A DNA stretch of 64,000 nucleotides from Aegilops tauschii subsp. strangulata (taxonomy: Eukaryota; Streptophyta; Magnoliopsida; Poales; Poaceae). Location: contig NC_053037.3 of NCBI RefSeq assembly GCF_002575655.3, positions 254,791,135 through 254,855,134 of the forward strand, in the 5' to 3' direction. Under the pieces are notes generated by a model. That model ran no database searches. It saw only the letters and a list, made by a program, of their open reading frames with translations, and had not been told where the DNA came from. Every line of letters starts with the position of its first letter. Position 1 is the stretch's first letter. The translations under genes were made by a program, and so were the position numbers. Positions 1-10,816 of this stretch are shown in pieces.

Positions 1-1781
1 TGCTTGTGTGTCATTGGTGCTTCATCCCATATTATAGTGAAGTTTTCTTCATTAGCTCCGCAAGAAATGTTCGTTGCTTGATGTTGCATGTTGACTCGTT
101 AGTAATCTTGAGCGGAATGTGAAATCTTGAATGAGTTGTTCTTCCACCCTATAAAAGAAGTGCTGCTATACCACTTGAAGCAACTGCTAGAACTATTTTT
201 CCTTCGGATCTTAATTTTGTTGTGACTGCTTTCCATAGAAATGTCTTTCCAGTTCCACCATATCCGTCAACAAAAATCAATTTTCCAAGACTGCTGTTGA
301 CTGATTCTATTATAACATCAAAAGCCATCCTCTGATCCTGATTTAGCTTTTGCAGTATCTTCGTGTGCTCTATTCTTATAGAATCTTTATCGTAGTTTAG
401 TTCCTTATTTACTAATCTATTATTTAGATCTTGAAGAATCGAACTATCTGGTAGTGGCATTCCTTGAAAATCTTTGAGGGATTTACCACCTTTAGTCAAT
501 AGTTGTTCTATCTCTGCCAGGAGTATGCTCTTTATTTCCACCGAGTTGAGTTCCAGGGCCTGAAAATTGAATATTCTTCTTTGCCGACGTTGGATGTCTT
601 TAGATAGTAACTCCCAATTTGTTTGCCACAACTTTGCTGGATCTGTCACCTCGCAAAATAAAAGTATTATGCAAAAAAGTTGGCGCATTTGAGCAGCAGA
701 GGTTATGGGATGCTTCCTTGATGCAGTCATCCTACTCTTTATCATCATTAAGTAGCCCAAGAGCATAACATGTGGATTTGTATGTTGGATGTACAACCCC
801 ATCAACTGTTCGAATTTCTTCATACGATCTGCATCCTTTCACGGTATTTAGCAGCATTCTCAAGTAGTATTTTTCACCGCTTGTTGGTTGTGCATAGTAA
901 ATTCTGCCTATGGTTTTTTTCGGCCACGCCTTCTCCTCCATTCTTTCTCTTTTGCATGCCAAGTCCATTTGGTTGGAAACTGTGCATACGTCAAACTGCG
1001 AGCTTCCTCATGCAACTGGTTGACTGTCATCCATTCTATGAACATTGTCTTTTCTATGTTAGGCCGAGATACAATTTTCTCTAAATCCATTGAGTCCGGG
1101 AACACCACAACATGTTCATTTTCTAGGTGAAATTGTAACCTTTCAACAGCAGGCTCTCTGTACTGAAGAGGAAACTGAAATATGCGCCATGCGGCTTCAC
1201 ATCCAGATATGTACCGGGCATCAAGGTACCTCTTGATTTCATCTTCCCTGTTTGTTAATTTGGCAGCTCTTGTTTCTCTTTGTTGCTCTTCTGCTTCTAG
1301 TAAGACGGTTGTTCAATCTTCTCCTTTGTGGATGTATTTGAATAAATACTTTATAGATCTTGATCTGTTGCAACATTCAACATTTATGTGGGCTTGATAC
1401 TTGATCATTCGGTTTCTACTGTGTATGGCACAACAAATCTATTCTCTAGATTCACTCCATTCTTTCTCCGCAGTGTTGCCATCATCTCGTCTTCTATATA
1501 CTGGATAGTTATCTTCATCTATGGTAGTCTCAGTGCAAAAATTCTTGGGGAAATGTTTGGCACAACTTTTATCGACCATGCAGTGTGCTTGACCACATGT
1601 ACCATGTATCATGTAATTTTGCACTGCTTCATACCCTTCTGGATCACTATTCTTATCAGGAATTTCGGCTGATATGATTTTGTCTATCTGGGAAGGACTG
1701 GGATCTTTATCATCTAGGTGTAGAACACCAGTATGTGTGCATGTGGGAGGCCTCTTTTCTGGAACTCTATAGTGTAAACAA

Positions 1782-1867
1782 CTGCATGCAAGTAAACAAA
1801 TTTGAGAAGAAATGATTTAGGACAATCATCTAGGAAATAGGAATATGTACTTATTAGGTAAACTTAC
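1782..1867 (-). other. Probable intron in the Helitron Rep gene
   Basis: On the minus strand the boundary reads GTAAGT at the 5' side (1867-1862) and GCATGCAG at the 3' side. Removing these 86 bases joins the conserved N-terminal domain directly to the segment that holds the HUH motif, in the same reading frame. Length and borders fit a small plant intron. This is inferred from frame and motif order only. Confidence 0.6.
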
Positions 1868-3430
1868 TTGCAATTGTTTGTCCAAAACACTTTCCGTTTT
1901 TATGTCATTCATAAGTTCCTTCAGTTTTAACATGAATACTCTGGCAACAATATCTGGACGATCTTCGGGTTTCTGGCCTGGAATCAGATCCAACATATCT
2001 TGTATTTCCGGCCATTTCGGATTGCATGTAAAAGTAATGAAGAGATCAGGATAGCCAGCCCAACGACAAATCGCCATGGCATGTTGGTAGTTTTGCTGCT
2101 TATTTCTCGGATTGCCATTATATGATGAGGGCAGTATGATTCTTTGTCCAACTTGTTCGGTTCGTGTATCTCCATTTTCTATTGCATCATGCAGTCCTCT
2201 GTATAGTTCTGTCCTCAACTTAGCTTGGTTTGGCCTGTACCAATTTAGTCTCCACTGTTCAATGCACGTTGTTGCATCAACTAAGAACTATAAGAACAAA
2301 CGCCCACTCATTTGCAAGGTTGCTGCTTGGTTCAAACGTAGTTGTATGTGATACGCATAAAATTCCAGCATTTTTACATACTTTCTTTTACCTTTGCCTG
2401 AAATCCTCTGTAACATTATGTCTTTGGTCTCAACTATTATATCAAATTCATTATTTTCTCCATCTTGTTCCCCGATAATTAGTGCTACAACTTCTGTGGC
2501 AGATGGTAGGTTGTATTGCCGTCCATCTTTCGACCTTTTGTTGATCAATCTTAGTCTTACATCTTTAATAGGTCGGTTTTGGAATCTGTCCCTTGCCATA
2601 CGAAACGATTTGACTAAAACATTGTGCTCATCAAGCATCTCTAGTAGTCCTTTGACAATGTTTTCATCTGGTTGTGTCTTACTCTCCGCTGAAGTTGATG
2701 CATTAATCCTATTCAGCACTTCATTTTCTGTGTCATGTATGTACAATTGGGCAAATTTTGGTTCCATCACGTCATCTTAAGGAAGTAAAGTGCCAATCTG
2801 ATGGTAATTCTGGCCATTCAAACAGAAAACATATGGTCCAGATGCCTGCTTATTAATTTCATAGTCAACCTTTCCTCCCATTGAAGTGAATGCGAACATC
2901 GAGTTGTACAACCTGATGTTTTGGCGGAAATTTGATGATTGTCCTCTTTCATTGTAACGTAGTAGCTGCCGGAGATACAGCGGAGCTTGTTTCAGTGGTG
3001 GTAATTTAACTTTCCCTTCCTTGCAGCAGAGACCAAATTTTGGAACTGTGATGTTACCTGTGTTTGTGCTTCTCTCTCCATGCCACATAATGGCATTGCA
3101 AAATTCACAAACACAATTTGGTTTTCCCAAATATGAAACTTGAGTGACATCCTTCGCTACATTAGATACTTCACAGTCATTGTCCTTTTCTGTCCTTAGT
3201 CGTTTGTTTCTCTTTTTCATTTGGACAATCTCTTTCCTTTTCCGCCTAGCTTCCTTCGTTGCTGCTCTAATGATGTCTGATTGACTATCATTATATTCTA
3301 GTGTCGCTAGTTTGGAGGCTGCTTGCTCAGGTATTTGGATTCCTTGATGACGCCACATATTGCCGCATTACATTTTGTTATCATTTTAATAATCCATGTA
3401 AATAAGCATATGATCATTTTTTGGTATTGT

Positions 3431-3520
3431 GGTAATGAATACCTTCCGTTGTTTTGATTTGCTCCAGTGCGTGTTGGTAATGAATACCTTCCGTTGTTTT
3501 GATTTTCGCCGGTGCGTGTT
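3431..3520. repeat. Two-copy tandem repeat, 45-bp period
   Basis: GGTAATGAATACCTTCCG begins at 3431 and again at 3476, followed each time by a GTTTTGATTT stretch and then a GTGCGTGT stretch. It lies in the 5' part of the Helitron Rep gene and probably reflects a local slippage duplication. Confidence 0.8.
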
Positions 3521-3619
3521 CGACGCATGTTGACTGCGGCTAGTGAATCCTGAAATAAATGAGGTAAAAAAGTGTAATGCACTTTGTCTAAGAACAACAT
3601 AGACCTCATGGTTTCGCAT

Positions 3620-5100
3620 TGCTTTTATTAGAAGTACTCGTTGGATATTTATGTCTCATCTGAGATATCAGAAAGTGAGGTCATCTTATAAGTAATTGAT
3701 TTTATTTGTTCAGAAATTCAGTATTGCTTATGATATTTTTTTCTTCGAGAAAACACAAAAGAGCTTGCGTTTCTTTGCACTGAAAAGGGGGGTTAATAGT
3801 TACAATCCTCCTAGGAGGCAGTTGCAGCTTATGATAAATTTAATGTAAACTTGTCACGCACCACATTGTTCGCAAGGATGCTGAAGGTATTTGTATGGAA
3901 CAATCAGTTTACTGATAAGATTGTTTTTGCTATGGATTGTTTTCCAACAAAGGATTCTAAATCGCCTAAAATAATTGTTCTATTGTGAAAGAAGGATACA
4001 TGTGTTGTCACCTTGTAAGGAGAGGACGTATGTGCTCTGTAATTGGCGATCTGAATTTCAAGTTTATCATCGATTTCTCTCTGTAATTTCAGTTAATACA
4101 AAGCATGTGTAATGAGATCAGAGAGTTGATGCATATATTAATCATGGAAGGAGACATGCATGTATTATTTGTGGAAGGAGATAATGAACATTACCTGCAA
4201 GTACTGCCACACAATCTGTCTGTCTTCTTGCTGCCGGCGAGAGGAATAATTATCGCCTGTATGCGATGAAGGATGAGATCGGGGGTGATGTGTTACCGGG
4301 ATGTGCTCGATAGAATTCTTATTGGTATAGAAACATAGTTAAGGAAAAGATTTTTTTTGACATCTTAGTTAAGGTTAGAGTTTGTCATGTGTATGCTTTA
4401 AACCTAAACTTATATCTGAGCCGTTATTATTTTGTCTCACCGGATAGATGGCTCCTACTTGAAGTCAGTTTCCATGTATACTAAAATATATGCACGTCTT
4501 TGTTTCTTACACGTCTTGTCTACACGTTGTTTTTCTTCAGAGATGTATGTTACACGCATGATTCCTTGACTATATCTCCTTTGTGGAATACTAATATTTA
4601 ATTCCAATCAAAATCTGAGACATGGATGGTCACATATGATAGGGCTAGATGGCAAGATGGAATGCTCTATGGATTGGCAATGCGGATTACAAAGTGGTGC
4701 AACAAAAAATGCACAATTGGTTATGGCTCTTGGCAAGAATAGATGTCGATGTGTCATTGATTCTTTGGCCGTCATATGCTTCATCTCTAGCCAATCAAAA
4801 TGTGAAAATCTGTATGTCGTTGAGAGGCCTATTCTGTAGCGCATCAACATGTGAAAATCACTATTATTTTCCCAAGCAGTGTTAATCTATAAAGCTATGC
4901 TTCCCCTCAAAAAATAATTTAATTTCCTGGATTACACCGAATAGCTACTCTTGATTAATAGAGATAATAATGACTTTACTAACACAGAGATACACGTTTA
5001 CATTTATTAAAAGCAATCTTAAACAACGATGTCCATATGAAGCACAAATCTGATGCTCCTATATGTTCTACTACATGCTAAATGATTGGATTTCCAGTAA
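3620..5100. other. Spacer between the two Helitron genes
   Basis: AT-rich sequence with only short, unconvincing reading frames on both strands. It should contain the 3' end of the RPA-like gene and the promoter of the Rep-helicase gene, since both run on the minus strand. I do not recognise an additional gene or a captured gene fragment here. Confidence 0.5.
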
Positions 5101-7763
5101 TCAATGATTTGTCTTTCGAGTTCTTGATACACCACACTTCTGAATGTATTTGTCCATCAATTCTTTATTGGCACAACTAGTCCTTGTCCTAGGCCTTGAA
5201 TTATTGTGCTGCTGAGTACCTTCATGTTCTGATTCTTCTTCATGGTGATTGTTTACTTGTTTGCTATCAATACCAGCATATTTCCGAGTTACGGCGCGCT
5301 TTCTCTTGGGGCCTAGTTCCATAGATTTTGATTTGGTTATTTCCTGACTACCTTCAGTTTTTGGCTCTTCACCAAGGTGAAAAAACTCGACAGCATAGTA
5401 GTGGGTTCATCATCCTCTAGTGCTTGCTTTATTCTTTTCATAACTGATAGCTTGTCCGCCTGCTCCTGCCAAAACATTTGTAGCAATTAGGGACATGCAG
5501 AACTATAAAGAACAGGCAAATGCACCAAAAAACATACATGTCTATCCTTTTGAATTCCCCTTTTCTCAGATTCCTTGTCAACAACAGATATGGATTCATC
5601 TTTCTCTTGACTATCCCGATTTTTGAATTCTTCATCAGAATGTCAACATGATGTGTGTTCCTAGTCCTCCTAGTTTTTTTAGTGTATCTTAGAATGGCTT
5701 TATCATCCTCCATCTGCCCATTCAAAACATTGGGTGTCTTAGTAACAGGCTTTTACAAAAACATTTCAATTTGAATAAACTGCCATTAACATTCATTATT
5801 AAATATAGCACGCAGATACAAAATAATACAGAGCATCGTAGTAGAAATAGATGATACCTGCTCAACATTTGAATGATGTACTGATGGATCTTTTTCAGAA
5901 TCTATGAAAAAGATTCTATGAACAGTGTATTCTTGATAACCATACTTCAAATTAGAGTCATTCAATTTGAACTAAAAAATCAATCTTTGCCCACATATTT
6001 TCTGGATTTCTTTTGTCTGCACATGCATATCACAATCGTCCCTATCTACCAAAAAACTTGCAGATTGCTTAATCAATTTTTTTGCTTCTGCCTCAAACAT
6101 GGTGCAAGTTGTTGTTGCACTCAGATCACATATCTCTAGCTTAAGTTTGTACCTAGTAATAAAATGGAACATGTGGTTAGTGCATGACAGATTACTAACT
6201 AAAGAATGAGATAGTAGCAAATTCACCTTGGACATGTCTTCTCAGGTTCTTTTTCACATTTTGGATAGTAGAAGTGGTTCCCTTGTTTTTGTACTTTTTT
6301 GTTGCGTTTGAGGCATCCTCTGTAGTACCACTCATCTGATGTATCAATTGACTTAATCATTGCTTCAGCAGTATAGAACTTTTCCTGTCCATTGCAGGTT
6401 AAATTAGCACGTAAAATATATGAGAAAAATATATTACTTACTATAAATACATGTTTTTCGGATTCATATGTAATTTCAGTTATTTCCTTTAGGGTTCTTC
6501 TGTTATAGAGCATCTGTTCTTGAATTGTGCCTTGCAAGTGGGCTTCCGGTTCTATTTCCTCTACCATCTCATCTTGCAAGCAATACCTGTTTTGCATGAG
6601 ATAAGAATCCATGTATGTATCAGAACATGTTTTTTCATATTACTGCAGAAAATCTGTTTCACCTTGTTTGAAGCTCATTTGTTTCAGGCATATCCAAATC
6701 GATATAAACTCTAGTTGCACCTATAGAAGATAGCGAGTACTCTGCATGCACTTGATATATTAAATTATGTATAAAAAACACGCCAAGAAGTGCTTACCCA
6801 TTATTAATAAATATACAAACCTTTCAGTTTTCTGACAGTACTTGATGTTACTATGACAACACATCCCAAAGAATCTTCATCAATTTGACTACCCTTATTA
6901 CCCCATAGTCTAATATTAATTTTTTGATCCATGTATGTTCCAAGAGAAATACCTATTAGCACCCATGATAATTGTACTTATCGAATTGCTTTCAGTGTAC
7001 TCACTCAATTCGAAGCACAATATCTCGAATCTTTGAAATCCCATGGATTGTCTGTGTTTCTTCAATAGGTCCTACGTAACTTGCTATGCCAATGACATCT
7101 GCTAAGTAAAGTGGTATTAATACGTAGAAAATAGGGAATTTAATAATTGAAAAAATGTAATCATACCAGATAAGTAAATCTTCTGGTCGTCTTGAAAGAA
7201 CTTTAACACTGCAAAACACGAAGCTCTACTCTGCTATTCTGATATTTTTTAGAACTTTTATCTCTTGAATTTTTGTCGTGTGCAAGAAATTTAGAATCTT
7301 TTCACTCTCAACTGGACGGAAATTCATTGCAGACATAACCTTAAAATTTGCTATCATGTAGACTAAACCTTCTTGGATCAATGGTCTAAACTTGTTAACC
7401 ATATGTTTCATTACCTTGCCATGTATCATAGTGCGCTAAAACATTGTAGTGTAGCGAGAAGATCCATCAATATTATAGTAACTATTACAACTCACAATAG
7501 TGTATTTATGCTGGAAAATCATAAACTTACATCATTAAACTAACCTTTTCATCAAGTAGTATCATGTCAAGGCTAATAAGTTCATTGCTGTTGAGGTTAA
7601 TGGCATCCCATAGCCTAATTATTCTGACCTTGACTTTCCAGGAATCCTTCTGATTGCTAATATCATGCAGCATATCGTATGCCATTGTTTCAAAGGAAAG
7701 CGGAAGAAGTTGACCTGTGAAAAATACAATTTTGAAGATCACTACTTTCTTAGTCTCTGCCAA
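5101..7763 (-). pseudogene. Replication protein A large-subunit-like gene (RPA70-like) of the Helitron, intron-containing, decayed
   Basis: Minus-strand segments in order resemble the three DNA-binding OB folds of RPA70. An N-terminal exon (7763-about 7545) contains VKVRIIRLWDAIN. The next exon (about 7436-7226) contains NKFRPLIQEG and VMSAMNFRPVESEK, the DBD-A pattern. A DBD-B-like segment (about 7195-6840) contains KIYLSDVIGIASYVGP once an intron (about 7170-7100) is removed. A DBD-C-like segment (6470-5970) carries a zinc-ribbon region, and a basic tail ends at 5101. Damage is visible: a stop and frame change near 7180-7225, and two of the four expected zinc ligands are replaced. RPA binds single-stranded DNA; in plant Helitrons such genes are thought to assist rolling-circle replication. 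Exon borders are approximate. Confidence 0.65.
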
Positions 7764-8071
7764 ATCGAAGGCTTCAGTTGGAAAGAAAGATTAGATATTG
7801 GTCGACATGCAAATTGTAAGCAATATGAAGTGCATAGCCTAACAATTTGATTGAACCAACAAAAAAAATAATCTCTCTAAAAACTGGGCGAGGAAGGAAC
7901 ATAAAAGAATTTGAATTGTAAGCAAACACAATTTTGTCGATTAGTACTTTCTTAGTCTCTGCCAAATCCAAGTATTCACTTGGAAAGAAAGATTTTCACA
8001 CAATTTTGTCGATTAGTACTTTCTTAGTCTCTGCCAAATCCAAGGATTCACTTGGAAAAGAAAGATTTTCT
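7727..8071. repeat. Triplicated 5' segment of the RPA-like gene, 72-bp tandem pair plus one diverged copy
   Basis: CACAATTTTGTCGATTAG starts at 7927 and again at 7999, so 72 bp are repeated head to tail with a few changes. A third, more diverged version lies at about 7727-7800. On the minus strand all three contain a potential start with MAETKKV or MDLAETKKV, so the first exon of the RPA-like gene has been multiplied. Confidence 0.8.
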
Positions 8072-8265
8072 CTTGCCCATCAATTTTGAGGGCTATATAC
8101 GTGGAGTAGCTATATTGTGCAATCGTGATAGCATGCAGTTGGGCTTTGTAATTGATTTATATGGTTGATCTACCACTCAAAAAATGGTTGATCTATACCT
8201 CAAAAAAAATATGGTTGATCTACACCGTAATAACACGACCCCACCAGATTAATGGTTCGTATTTT
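8072..8265. other. Junction zone between Helitron and element H
   Basis: No gene. Three imperfect copies of an ATGGTTGATCTA unit followed by A-runs lie between 8159 and 8225. The Helitron 5' end (a TC dinucleotide on the minus strand, inserted between A and T) should be in this interval. The minus-strand TCTGGTGGGG at about 8240-8249, preceded by AA, is a candidate but cannot be proven from a single copy. Confidence 0.4.
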
Positions 8266-9240
8266 CTAATTAATATGGTAATTTCTTGGGAGTCTATAAT
8301 TAGTATAGGTATAGATAGATAGTACGTGCATATGTTGGTTAGCACGAAATATCCAATGCTCAAATAAATGAGATGCGTGATATAGAAACATGTCATCCAT
8401 CATGAAAGGTTTGTTATTATGTATAGCATAATGGAGACTCAAATTGCGTAATGCATCACTAGTAATATCTAGAGCATTGTTATGAATGGTATGCATATGA
8501 TGCACACAAGGAATGGAATCAAGCGATACACAATAATTTTCATGGCATGGCATATGAGATGAATTGCACAAATCTTGCAAAGGTAGCATATCAATATCAT
8601 CACAGGAGAAACACATACCAATAACCATGATCTCATCATCTATGCCATAAGTGCAAATGGGATTTATTTTAATGGGGCACGCATACTTACTATGTTGAGA
8701 TTGGAATGATGCAATATGGGAGATCTCACTCATGGCATATGACAAGTTTAATGGATTGTCAAACATAATGTGACCAATATTATTTTCACATGATATCATA
8801 TGGAGAGGAGCATCACAACTAGGCAACTCAACATGCTCATCGTCATATTCATCATAAATTGGTAAGTCATGACATGAGGAAGTCGCACTAGCATGAAGCA
8901 TGGTAATAGGTGGATCAACATCATGCAAGCAATCAATGTCAAGAATGTCCACTAGTGGGACTAGAGCATCACCTTCACCTATTTTACCTTTCTCAATCCA
9001 CTCATGTGGTGTAGGTGAGGTGGCAAAGACCAAATGGTGGTCATCTTCATCTTGATGGAACCATGTGGGGGTGCATCATAGTCCACCATGGCCATCGTCA
9101 TGTCCAAAGGAAGGACAAAGTTGTTGAGGATCGGCGCGTCATCATATATGGGACCTAGAACCAAATGAGAATACACAATAGAGGTGGAGGTTAAGTTGTT
9201 CGAAATCGAAATGGCCTCACATGCCCTATCAACTACCTCA
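8266..9240 (-). pseudogene. Distal part of the H-encoded ORF (no enzymatic domain recognised)
   Basis: The main frame (9033-8266) encodes 255 residues rich in acidic residues, His, Met and Cys, with PIYDEYDDEHVE near the start. The upstream part (9240-9051) is in another frame and contains VLGPIYDDAPILNN; a frame change lies at about 9035-9060. I recognise this protein type only as a sequence common in large grass gypsy-like elements, located after gag. It shows no protease, RT or integrase motif and no signal peptide. It continues the reading frame that ends at 31084 on the other side of array A. The function is unknown. Confidence 0.55.
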
Positions 9241-9241
9241 C

Positions 9242-10168
9242 TGATATAGACCGAATGGCGAGATCCGATCCTTTGTTGCAGCCCGACCTTTCACGACACT
9301 CCAACTTCAGTAGTAGCAACCTCTCGCCCGCGCACGCGATGTACACGAAGTAGAGGGTTTGAACCTTGCGGCCCAGCACGAGAAAACCAATCTCAACAAA
9401 GGTACTCACGCGCAAAACAATTTCCACGAAGAGAAATCGCAACACAGAGGTTTCTAAAGATCCCTCCAAAACTTGATACGGGTGTCTACCCTGAAAAATA
9501 CATCGTGTCTATTTCATAAAAAAAATAACCTGACCTTTTACAAGGCCGTACTATGCCTATTTATACTAGTACTATTTGTATAGCCGACCCAACTAACAAG
9601 GATTAACGGACACGAGCTTTCCCAAGAATTCTGGAATCTTATTTGGTTTAAACTAAATTGCCTTTTACATCTCAGCGTGCACCAAAAAGACCTGCTAAAA
9701 ATAAAGTTTATATCTCCTACTTGAATGCTAGTTAATTTGGTTTTGCTAGCTGGTGGCCCCCATCGTGATTCCTTTAAACACCATCGGTTCAACGTGAGAA
9801 ATTTCATGCTGGAACCAATGCTTAATTGGTCCGGTGGCCGTAGTCTCCCAAAGAAATAACCAACGTGATGTATTCCTTTTAAATCTGAAACAAACTCATG
9901 CACATGTACGTGGTACAAAACATGGTAGCATCTAATTGATTTTTGGCTGGACCCATTGGCATGCAAGCCACCTGTTTGATTGCCCGATGCATGCAAATAT
10001 GAAAGCACTCCTTGGTACTTCGGCCAAGACTTAAGCAAAACCCTTGCAACATGTACACCGTCGACATGAACTGTCACATCGGCTGTATCATCGTTGTCTT
10101 CTTCAACTACAACAGCGTCAGCGGGCGTATAAGCAGTAGGCATTGTTGTTTTACATATGGTCATATCA
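9242..10168 (-). repeat. A LTR1 (3'-terminal LTR of the array)
   Basis: 927 bp. On the minus strand it begins TGATATGACC at 10168 and ends TATATCA at 9242, where it meets the CTCAC duplication with no primer-binding site beyond, as expected for the terminal 3' LTR. A 5-bp deletion near its 3' end (GACCGAA followed directly by TGGCG) distinguishes it from the other copies. The C-terminal half of the A protein is encoded in its 5' part. Confidence 0.88.
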
Positions 10169-10773
10169 TCCTCTCGCCCTTGAAGCAAAACCGTCCCCAG
10201 TTTTGAGTTGACCTCTTCCTCACTTGATTGAATAACAACCGCAAAAATTTCAGCAACTTCGACCTTCTTCACTTCTTCTTCCTGCACTTTTATCTTCTCA
10301 AGATGTTCTTTCCTCCAAGAAATAAAATGCTCCTCACCCATTGGCACGAGGCTGCACTTCTTACCCTTCTTGACAGTATATCTATGTGTTTTGCAGTCAT
10401 ACGTAACATCATGCTCTTTATACCATGGATCGCCCAATAACAAGTGACATGAAATCATAGGTGTCGGAATCACGTCGCATAAAACCTCGCAAAAAAAATT
10501 TCCCAACAAAAACGGTACCTTGGTTTGGTGCGTCACAGTGAGCTCTTCATGACCCCAACGAAACAAGTACGATCGTGCCCGTGGTGCCATCGGTAGATCC
10601 AACTTCTCCACCAACTCGATGCTTGCGGCGTCGATCAAATTCATGTGATCGATGGTCATGGCACATGATCTCTCTCTCACCACCACACGGGTGTGAAAAA
10701 GCCCAGTCCAACGGCCTTCCTCCTCCAACTGAAATCCATAGCTTAACTTACTGAATAACGATGCGCTCGCCAT
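9538..10773 (-). CDS. Element A protein, copy 1: retropepsin-like domain with altered active site, plus LTR-encoded tail
   Basis: The proposed start is at 10773 (MASASLF), 30 bp after the primer-binding site; the product is 411 residues. Residues about 20-130 align by eye with the protease segment of family B: LFHTRVVV against LFHTKGVV, then an active-site-like block, then HLLLGDPW against SLLLGRPW. The expected Asp-Gly-Gly triad reads Asp-His-Met, so catalysis is unlikely. A Glu/Lys-rich stretch follows (HLEKIKVQEEE). The frame then crosses the polypurine tract and continues about 210 codons into LTR1. An in-frame ATG at 11049 inside LTR2 would extend the ORF to 503 residues through the primer-binding site. 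No RT, RNase H or integrase is present. The function is unknown. Confidence 0.65.
   Translation of the reverse strand: MASASLFSKLSYGFQLEEEGRWTGLFHTRVVVRERSCAMTIDHMNLIDAASIELVEKLDLPMAPRARSYLFRWGHEELTVTHQTKVPFLLGNFFCEVLCDVIPTPMISCHLLLGDPWYKEHDVTYDCKTHRYTVKKGKKCSLVPMGEEHFISWRKEHLEKIKVQEEEVKKVEVAEIFAVVIQSSEEEVNSKLGTVLLQGREDDMTICKTTMPTAYTPADAVVVEEDNDDTADVTVHVDGVHVARVLLKSWPKYQGVLSYLHASGNQTGGLHANGSSQKSIRCYHVLYHVHVHEFVSDLKGIHHVGYFFGRLRPPDQLSIGSSMKFLTLNRWCLKESRWGPPASKTKLTSIQVGDINFIFSRSFWCTLRCKRQFSLNQIRFQNSWESSCPLILVSWVGYTNSTSINRHSTAL
9555..9565 (-). promoter_or_regulatory. TATA box in A LTR1
   Basis: The minus strand reads TATAAATAGGC, about 605 bp into the 927-bp LTR, a usual position for the U3/R boundary. 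The same motif is present in LTR2 (about 11131-11141) and, in slightly altered context, in LTR3 and LTR4. Confidence 0.7.
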
Positions 10774-10802
10774 CTTCTCAATAGTGTCGTGAACAACCCA
10801 AT

Positions 10803-10814
10803 GCTCTGATACCA
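10803..10814 (-). other. Primer-binding site, A internal 1
   Basis: The minus strand reads TGGTATCAGAGC two bases after the LTR2 end, complementary to the 3' end of initiator tRNA-Met, the usual primer for plant gypsy elements. Confidence 0.85.
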
Positions 10815-10816
10815 CC

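Larger units (their letters stand above)
1..3619 (-). pseudogene. Helitron Rep-helicase (RepHel), degenerate, C-terminus outside window
   Basis: Read on the minus strand, 3358-1868 is one frame with two nonsense codons (2777-2779 and 2288-2290) and matches the Helitron N-terminal helicase-like domain, including a TFTCNPKWPEI stretch near 2025-2060. After a short intron the HUH motif appears (PHAH near 1742), directly followed by a one-base frameshift at about 1730. A paired-tyrosine motif (KYLFKY, near 1335-1352) follows, then a stop. The PIF1 helicase part occupies 823-149 with Walker A GYGGTGKT (about 245-268); a stop at 149-151 interrupts it. The Walker B-like IIWDEAPM is at 9-36. Expected role: nicking and strand transfer plus unwinding in Helitron transposition. 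Several frame changes between 850 and 1450 confirm decay. The translation start is uncertain; 3358 or an upstream exon near 3609 are options. Confidence 0.8.
1..8240 (-). mobile_element. Helitron, partial and decayed (Rep-helicase plus RPA-like gene)
   Basis: On the minus strand an RPA-like gene (7763 to 5101) is followed by a Rep/PIF1-type helicase reading frame (3619 to beyond position 1). This pairing in the same orientation is the known content of plant autonomous Helitrons, which move by rolling-circle replication. The rolling-circle HUH motif, the paired-tyrosine motif and the helicase Walker A motif are all recognisable, but frameshifts and stops make the copy inactive. The 3' terminus (CTRR with hairpin) lies outside the window. 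The 5' terminus is not resolved; it should fall between about 8070 and 8265, where the gypsy ORF on the right ends. The class call is firm; the ends are not. Confidence 0.75.
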
